From Euonymus europaeus (taxonomy: Eukaryota; Streptophyta; Magnoliopsida; Celastrales; Celastraceae), in contig OY756958.1 of NCBI GenBank assembly GCA_963580455.1, positions 7,080,501-7,144,500 of the forward strand: 64,000 bases of DNA. The letters are read 5' to 3'. The position numbers and the translations under genes were made by a program. A model generated the notes under the pieces. It did not search any database and was not told the origin of the DNA. It was given only the letters and a program-made list of their open reading frames with translations. Below are positions 58,892 to 64,000 of the stretch, in pieces (the first letter of the stretch is position 1; each line of letters begins with the position of its first letter).

Positions 58892-61266
58892 TTTTTACGA
58901 GTATAAGCTTCCTAGATTATTTCGATGCCAAACCCCAACTTTCTATGACAAATGGACAAAACCGTTTAAAGCTCCTCCATAGAGTGAGTTGAGCAACTTT
59001 GGACTATCAAAGTTGCTCGTTGTGCACTTTTTATTATTCTTCTATGTCAAATTTTACGAGTATAAGCTTCCTAGATTATTTCGATGTCAAAACCCTAACT
59101 TTCTATGATAAATGAAAAAAACCGTTTAAAGCTCCCCCATAGAGTGAGTTGATCAACTTCGGATCATTAATGTTGTTCTGTGTACACTTTTTATTGTTCT
59201 TCTATGTCAAATATGACGAGTATAAGCTTCCCAGATTATTTCGATGCCAAAACCCCAACTATCTATGACAAATGGAAAAAACCGTTAAAGCTACTCCATA
59301 GAGAGAGTTGAGCAATTTCGGACCATCAAAGTTGCTCCGTGTATACTTTTTATTGTTCTTCTATGTCAAATTTTACGAGTATAAGCTTCCTAGATTATTT
59401 TGATTCCAAAACCCCAACTTTCTATGACAAATGGACAAAAGCGCTTAAAGCACCCCCATAGAGTGAGTTGAGCAATCTCGGACCATCAATGTTGTTCTTG
59501 TACAATTTTTATTGTTCTTCTATGTCAGATTTTACGAGTATAAGCTTCCTAGATTATTTCGATGACAAAACAACAACTTTCTAAGACAAATGGACAAAAA
59601 CGTAAAAGGCTCCTCCATAGAGAGAGTTGAGCAACTTCGGACATTCAATGTTACTCGGTATACACTTTTTATTATTCTTCTATGTCAAATTTTACGAGTA
59701 TAAGCTTCCTAGAATATTTCGATGCCAAAACCCCAACTTTCTATGACAAATGGACAAAACCATTTAAAGGTCCTCCATAGAGTGAGTTGAGCAACTTCGG
59801 GCCATCAATGTTATTCTGTGTACACTTTTTATTGTTTTTCTATGTCAGATTTTACGAGTATAAGCTTCCTAGATTATCTCGATGACAAAACACCAACTTT
59901 CTAAGACAAATGAATAAAAACGTAAAAGGCTCCTCCATAGAGAGAGTTGAGCAACTTAGGACATTCAAAGTTGCTCGGTGTACACTTTTTATTGTTCTTC
60001 TATGTCAAATTTTACGAGTATAAGCTTCCTAGATTATTTCGATGCCAAAACTCCAACTTTCTAAGAGAAATGGACAAAAACCCTAAAAGCTCCCCCATAG
60101 AGAGAGTTGAGCAACTTCGGACCATCAAAGTTGCTCGGTGTACACTTTTTATTGTTCTTCTATGTCAAATTTTACGAGTATAAGCTTCGTAGATTATTTC
60201 GATGTCAAACCCTAACTTTCTATAACAAATGGACGAAACCGTTTAAAGCTCCTCCATAGAGTGAGTTGAGTAACTTTGGACTATCAAAGTTGCTCGGTGT
60301 ACACTTTTTATTATTCTTCTATGTCAAATTTTATGAGTATAAGCTTCCTAGATTATTTCGATGCCAAAACACCAACTATCTATGACAAATAGACAAAACC
60401 GTTTAAAGCTCCTCCATAGAATGAGTTGAGCAACTTCGGACCATCAAAACACCAATTTTCTAAGATAAATGGACAAAAACGTAAAAGGCACCTCCATAGA
60501 GAGAGTTGAGCAATTTCGGACCATCTATATTGTTCGGTGTAAACTTTTTATTCTTTTTCTATGTGAAATTTTATGAGTATAAGCTTCCTAGATTATTTCA
60601 ATGCCAAAGCACCAACTACCTATGACAAATCGGCAAAACCGTAAAATGCTACTCCATAGAGAGAGTTGAGCAACTTCGGAGCTTGAAAGTTGCTCGGTGT
60701 ACACTTTTTATTTTTCTTCTCTATGTCAAATTTTACGAGTATAAGTTTCCTAGATTATTTCGATGCCAAAACCCCAACTATCTATGATAAATGGACAAAA
60801 CCGTTTAAAGCTCCTCCATAGAGTGAGTTGAGCAACTTCGGACCATCTATGTTGTTCGGTGTAAACTTTTTATTGTTCTTCTATGTCACATTTTACGAGT
60901 TTAAGCTTCCTAGATTTTTTCGATGGCAAAACACCAACTATCTATGACAAATCGACAAAACCGTTAAAAGCTACTCCATAGAGAGAGTTGTGCAACTTCA
61001 GACTACCAAAGTTGCTCGGTGTACACTTTTTATTGTTCTCCTATGTCAAATTTTATGAGTATGAGCTTCCTAGATTATTTCGATGCGAAAACCCCAACTA
61101 TATATGACAAATGGATAAAACCGTTAAAGCTACTCCATAGAGAGAGTTGAACAACTTCGGACCATCAAAGTTGCTCAGTGTACACTTTTTATTGTTGTTC
61201 TATGTCAAATTTTATGAGTATAAGCTTCCTAGATTATTTCGATGCCAAACCCCCAACTTTCGATGA
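58892..61266. repeat. 160-bp tandem array, about 15 units, inside a copia element
   Basis: CTATGTCAAATTTTACGAG recurs near 59041, 59201, 59360, 59520, 59680, 59840, 60000, 60160, 60320, 60560, 60720, 60880, 61041 and 61200. The spacing is 160 bp except for one 240-bp interval. Each unit also carries TATAAGCTTCCTAGATTATT, CAACTTTCTATGACAAATGG, CTCCATAGAGTGAGTTGAGC and GTTGCTCGGTGTACAC, with about 5-12 percent variation. The left edge is continuous with integrase and the right edge with gag. Complement translations include CHRKLG and NNLGSLYS, which also ends the gag frame at 61268 and resembles a pre-integrase fragment. Confidence 0.9.
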
Positions 61267-61267
61267 C

Positions 61268-61613
61268 AGTCACAGCTAGTCCAAGCAATATAATTTTCAT
61301 CTTCTTCAGCTGTCATCTTGAGGGTGCCATCGATGAAACCCACTTTGTTCCGGGTCTTAAGAGCTTTTATGGTACGTTGACTCCACATTGTATAATTTTC
61401 TCCTATGAGCTTGAAAGTGATCAGAGTACTGGTAGTAAGATCTCCAGGTAGAATAGTGTATGGATTTAGTAGAGCATTCTGTGATACTATTCCTCCATTT
61501 TGAATTCCAGCACCTGCATTTTGAATTCCAGGGATTGTTGCATCATCTCTTGGAATCGTAGTTTCTACTCCTGTGGAAGAAGTCATGTTGGCAGCGGATC
61601 TGGTATTCACCAT
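61268..61613 (-). pseudogene. copia gag N-terminus, minus orientation
   Basis: Identical protein to the plus-strand gag through NKV, then it continues GFIDGTLKMTAEEDENYIAW, the next stretch of the same domain, before running into the tandem array. It is therefore the longer and more original copy of the two. Confidence 0.8.
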
Positions 61614-62131
61614 CAGCCCTCCGATACCATGAAAAGAATTTAAACAAGAAATTTGTTTAACAATAGAGAGAAAGAGAGTGAGGTAGAGAGAGAGATCCAA
61701 AGCTTTGTATCAACTTCATTCATTTAAATCATAATACAATAATAATTTCTCATTATGTCTTTTACATATATATACTGTGATCATATACAGAAGCCAACGA
61801 CTAGATGTTCCATCAATACAGACGATGTGACATCTTTTCGTTGAGCTACCATTTTGAAAGATTCAAAATGACTTAACAGGAAGAAGAAAAAGATATGATA
61901 TGGGCTGCTGCATTGTTGGACCATAAGTTAAAAGGCCCTGCTTTGGTGTTGGACTTGAGAGGCCCAGAATACCAATTTACTAAACCACAGCCCTAATGAC
62001 TAAGCCTGAACAACTTTATCTTCCTCAATCTACGATCTTCTTCCTCAATCTTCGTTCTTCCTTCTTCAGTCTTAACACTCCCAATTCCCCCTACTTTTGA
62101 CTCGTGTTTCCTATCTTTGAAGGACCTCACT
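61340..62131 (-). repeat. right arm of the 0.8-kb inverted repeat
   Basis: Inverted partner of 57792-58585, including the same 54-56 bp of host flank beyond the LTR. It ends exactly where plus-strand pol resumes (62133). Confidence 0.9.
61630..62077 (-). mobile_element. copia LTR, minus orientation, 448 bp
   Basis: The plus strand starts TGAAAAGAATTTAAAC and ends CAGTCTTAACA. The primer-binding complement CAGCCCTCCGATACCA lies directly to its left (61614-61629). It is almost identical to 57848-58295. Confidence 0.85.
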
Positions 62132-62132
62132 G

Positions 62133-64000
62133 AAACTTCTTAGGTTATCAAATTGGTGTCAAAAGATATAAAGTTATGGACCTAGAGACCAAAGATATTT
62201 TTGTTAGTAGAGATGTAGTGTTTAAAGAAGAAATATTCCCATTTCTTAAACAAACTGACATAGAAAATACTCAAATTATAGAAAATAAGGAAGAAGAAGA
62301 GATTTCATCAGAGATTCAGATATCCAATGATAAAATTCAAACACACAATAAAAGAATTAGTAGACCACCACAATACTTACATGATTATGATTGCAATATT
62401 GTTACATTACCATACACTGATTTATGCTCTACTGATTATTGTAAAAGTGTTAGCATGGTTAATTTTTTTGCATCTCATCAAGCTTTCCTTGTTGCTATTG
62501 ACACACATATAGAACCAACTAGATACAGTGAAGCAATGAAAAGCAACAATTGGATACAAGCTATGAACAATGAGATGAATGCTCTTAGAGTAAATAACAC
62601 ATGGGATTTAGTGAAACTACCCTTAGGGAGAAAGACAATAGGTTCTAAGTGTGTTTATAAGAGTAAATATAATCCCAATGGCACAATAGAGAGATATAAG
62701 GCCAGATTAGTTGCCCTTGGATATGGTCAAGTTGAAGGATATGATTACACACAGACTTTTGCTCCGGTAATAAAAATTACAACTGTGAGAATTTTCCTAG
62801 CTTTGGCAAGTATTAAGAAATGGCATGTGCATCACCTTGATGTTCACAATGCCTTCCTTAATGGGGAGTTAGATGAAGAAGTCTACATGAGACTGCCTCC
62901 AGGATATGATAAGGAATCTAAATGATTAGTTTGTAAACTAAACAAATCTCTATATGGTTTAAAACAAGCTTCTAGGCAAAGGAATACAAAATGTAAAGAA
63001 GCCTACTGAGTTTTGGTTTCACCCAAAGCAAGGCTGATTATTCTTTATTTTATTATAAACGAGGAGATGACATAGTTTTGTTACTTCTATATGTAGATGA
63101 CATGGCAGTTGGGGGAAATAATATTGACCTCATTAAGGAAATCAAAGTTTACATTAGTTCCTGTTTTAAAATCAAAGATCTAGGTAATCTAACATATTTC
63201 CTAGGTCTTGAAGTTAATAAGTCACATAAAGGTTTTTTTATTAACCAAAGAAATTTGCATTAGACATTCTAAAGGAGACAGGATTCATAGATGCTAAAGT
63301 TATAAGTTCTCCTGTTGATATAAACACTAAAATGTCTGCAAGTATTGGTGAACCACTGCCAAATCCTACTGAGTACAGAAAACTACTAGGGAAGCTAATG
63401 TATCTCACAATAACCAGGCCTGATATATCCTATGATGTAAATACTCTAGCTCAATGTATGAATTCACCTACTGACTTACATTTGAGAGGAGCACAACGAA
63501 TTTTACGATATGTTAGAGGCACCTATACTCTAGGATTATTTTATTCTGCTACTAACAATATGCAGGTAAAGGCCTACTGCGATTCTAACCAGGCATCATG
63601 CATTGACACTAGAAAATCAGTTACTGAATTTTGCATTAAACTAGGGGATTCATTGGTCTCATGGAAATCAAAGAAGCAACAAGTTATTTCAAGGTCCTCT
63701 GCTGAAGCAGAATACCGAGCCATGGCTATTACAGTAGCAGAATTGCAATGGATAGCAAACATTTTTCAAGAATTAAAGATTTACATACCTTATCCGATTG
63801 AATAGTATTGTGACAATCAAGCAGCGAATCACATAGCCAGCAACCCTGTGTTTCACGAACGCACAAAGCATATTGACCAAGATTGCCATTTCACAAGAGA
63901 CAAAGTTAGCAAAGGCATCATCCGATTACAATACACCAAAACAGTAGATCAACCAGGAGACCTACTCACCAAACGGATTTCGATCTTGAGTCTTAAGAAA
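62133..64000 (+). pseudogene. copia pol: integrase end, reverse transcriptase, RNase H, runs off the window
   Basis: It opens with LGYQIGVKRYKVMDLETKDI, the integrase C-terminal end. Reverse transcriptase: ARLVALGYGQVEGYDYTQTF, HHLDVHNAFLNGELDEEVYM, LYGLKQAS and YVDD at 63090-63101, then LGNLTYFLGLEV. RNase H: TRPDISYDVNTLAQ, CDSNQASCIDTRKSVTEFC, SAEAEYRAMA and [18 protein letters not shown] at 62923-62925 sits where CGA is likely, frameshifts lie near 62980-63040 and 63262-63330, and a TAG is at 63803-63805. Motif style suggests the Ivana/Oryco-like copia group. The 3' LTR would lie beyond 64000. Confidence 0.85.

Noticed and set aside
58892..61266. Possible CRISPR array
   Set aside because: The 160-bp units are repeated over their whole length with no unique spacers. 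The context is a plant retrotransposon. It is a tandem satellite.
57848..62077. One complete copia element bounded by the two 448-bp LTRs
   Set aside because: The two LTRs are in opposite orientation and each has a primer-binding site facing inward, so they cannot be the 5' and 3' LTR of one element.

Overview
The window is nuclear DNA of a flowering plant, most likely a eudicot. It has long AT-rich intergenic tracts, spliced host genes, and Ty3/gypsy, Ty1/copia, Helitron, hAT-like and PIF/Harbinger-like elements stacked inside one another. Two host genes are convincing. One is a single-exon secreted glycine-rich protein (1988-2989, +). The other is an intact 11-exon gene (46652-53432, +) for a type I membrane protein of the DUF7794 kind, which short open frames hide because its exons are only 69-209 bp. 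A possible terminal exon sits at the left edge, and a broken plant-mobile-domain gene lies near 55.3-56.3 kb.

Layout. 0-4.4 kb: a Helitron 3' terminus, the glycine-rich gene and a copia-type LTR remnant. 4.4-15.2 kb: a tandem duplication of a roughly 5.4-kb unit (A, 4441-9837; B, 9838-15234), each carrying LTR sequence, an RNase-H-like frame and a Helitron end. Unit A keeps a complete 2.08-kb solo LTR. Unit B lost 1.7 kb and gained a 1.8-kb TTA-flanked element. 15.0-22.9 kb: a minus-strand Helitron interrupted by a 7.0-kb Ty3/gypsy element full of nonsense codons. 23.4-45.2 kb: solo LTRs, an internally deleted copia element, an Athila/Tat gag-protease remnant and a SIRE-like copia pol remnant. 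45.6-46.4 kb: a hAT-like element with a palindromic MITE inside it. 46.6-53.5 kb: the DUF7794 gene. 54.8-64 kb: the mobile-domain pseudogene, then a rearranged copia locus.

The most unusual structures are two. First, the gypsy element starts with a 60-bp inverted copy of its own right end where a 2-kb 5' LTR should be, yet has TG...CA ends and a 5-bp target duplication. Second, a copia element carries about 15 copies of a 160-bp tandem repeat between gag and integrase, and near-identical 0.8-kb inverted LTR-gag arms make the locus a large fold-back. The nesting and the duplication allow a relative order: Helitron, then gypsy, then tandem duplication, then the unit-B deletion and the Harbinger-like insertion.

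No tRNA, rRNA or CRISPR array was recognised. All family names come from reading motifs by eye.
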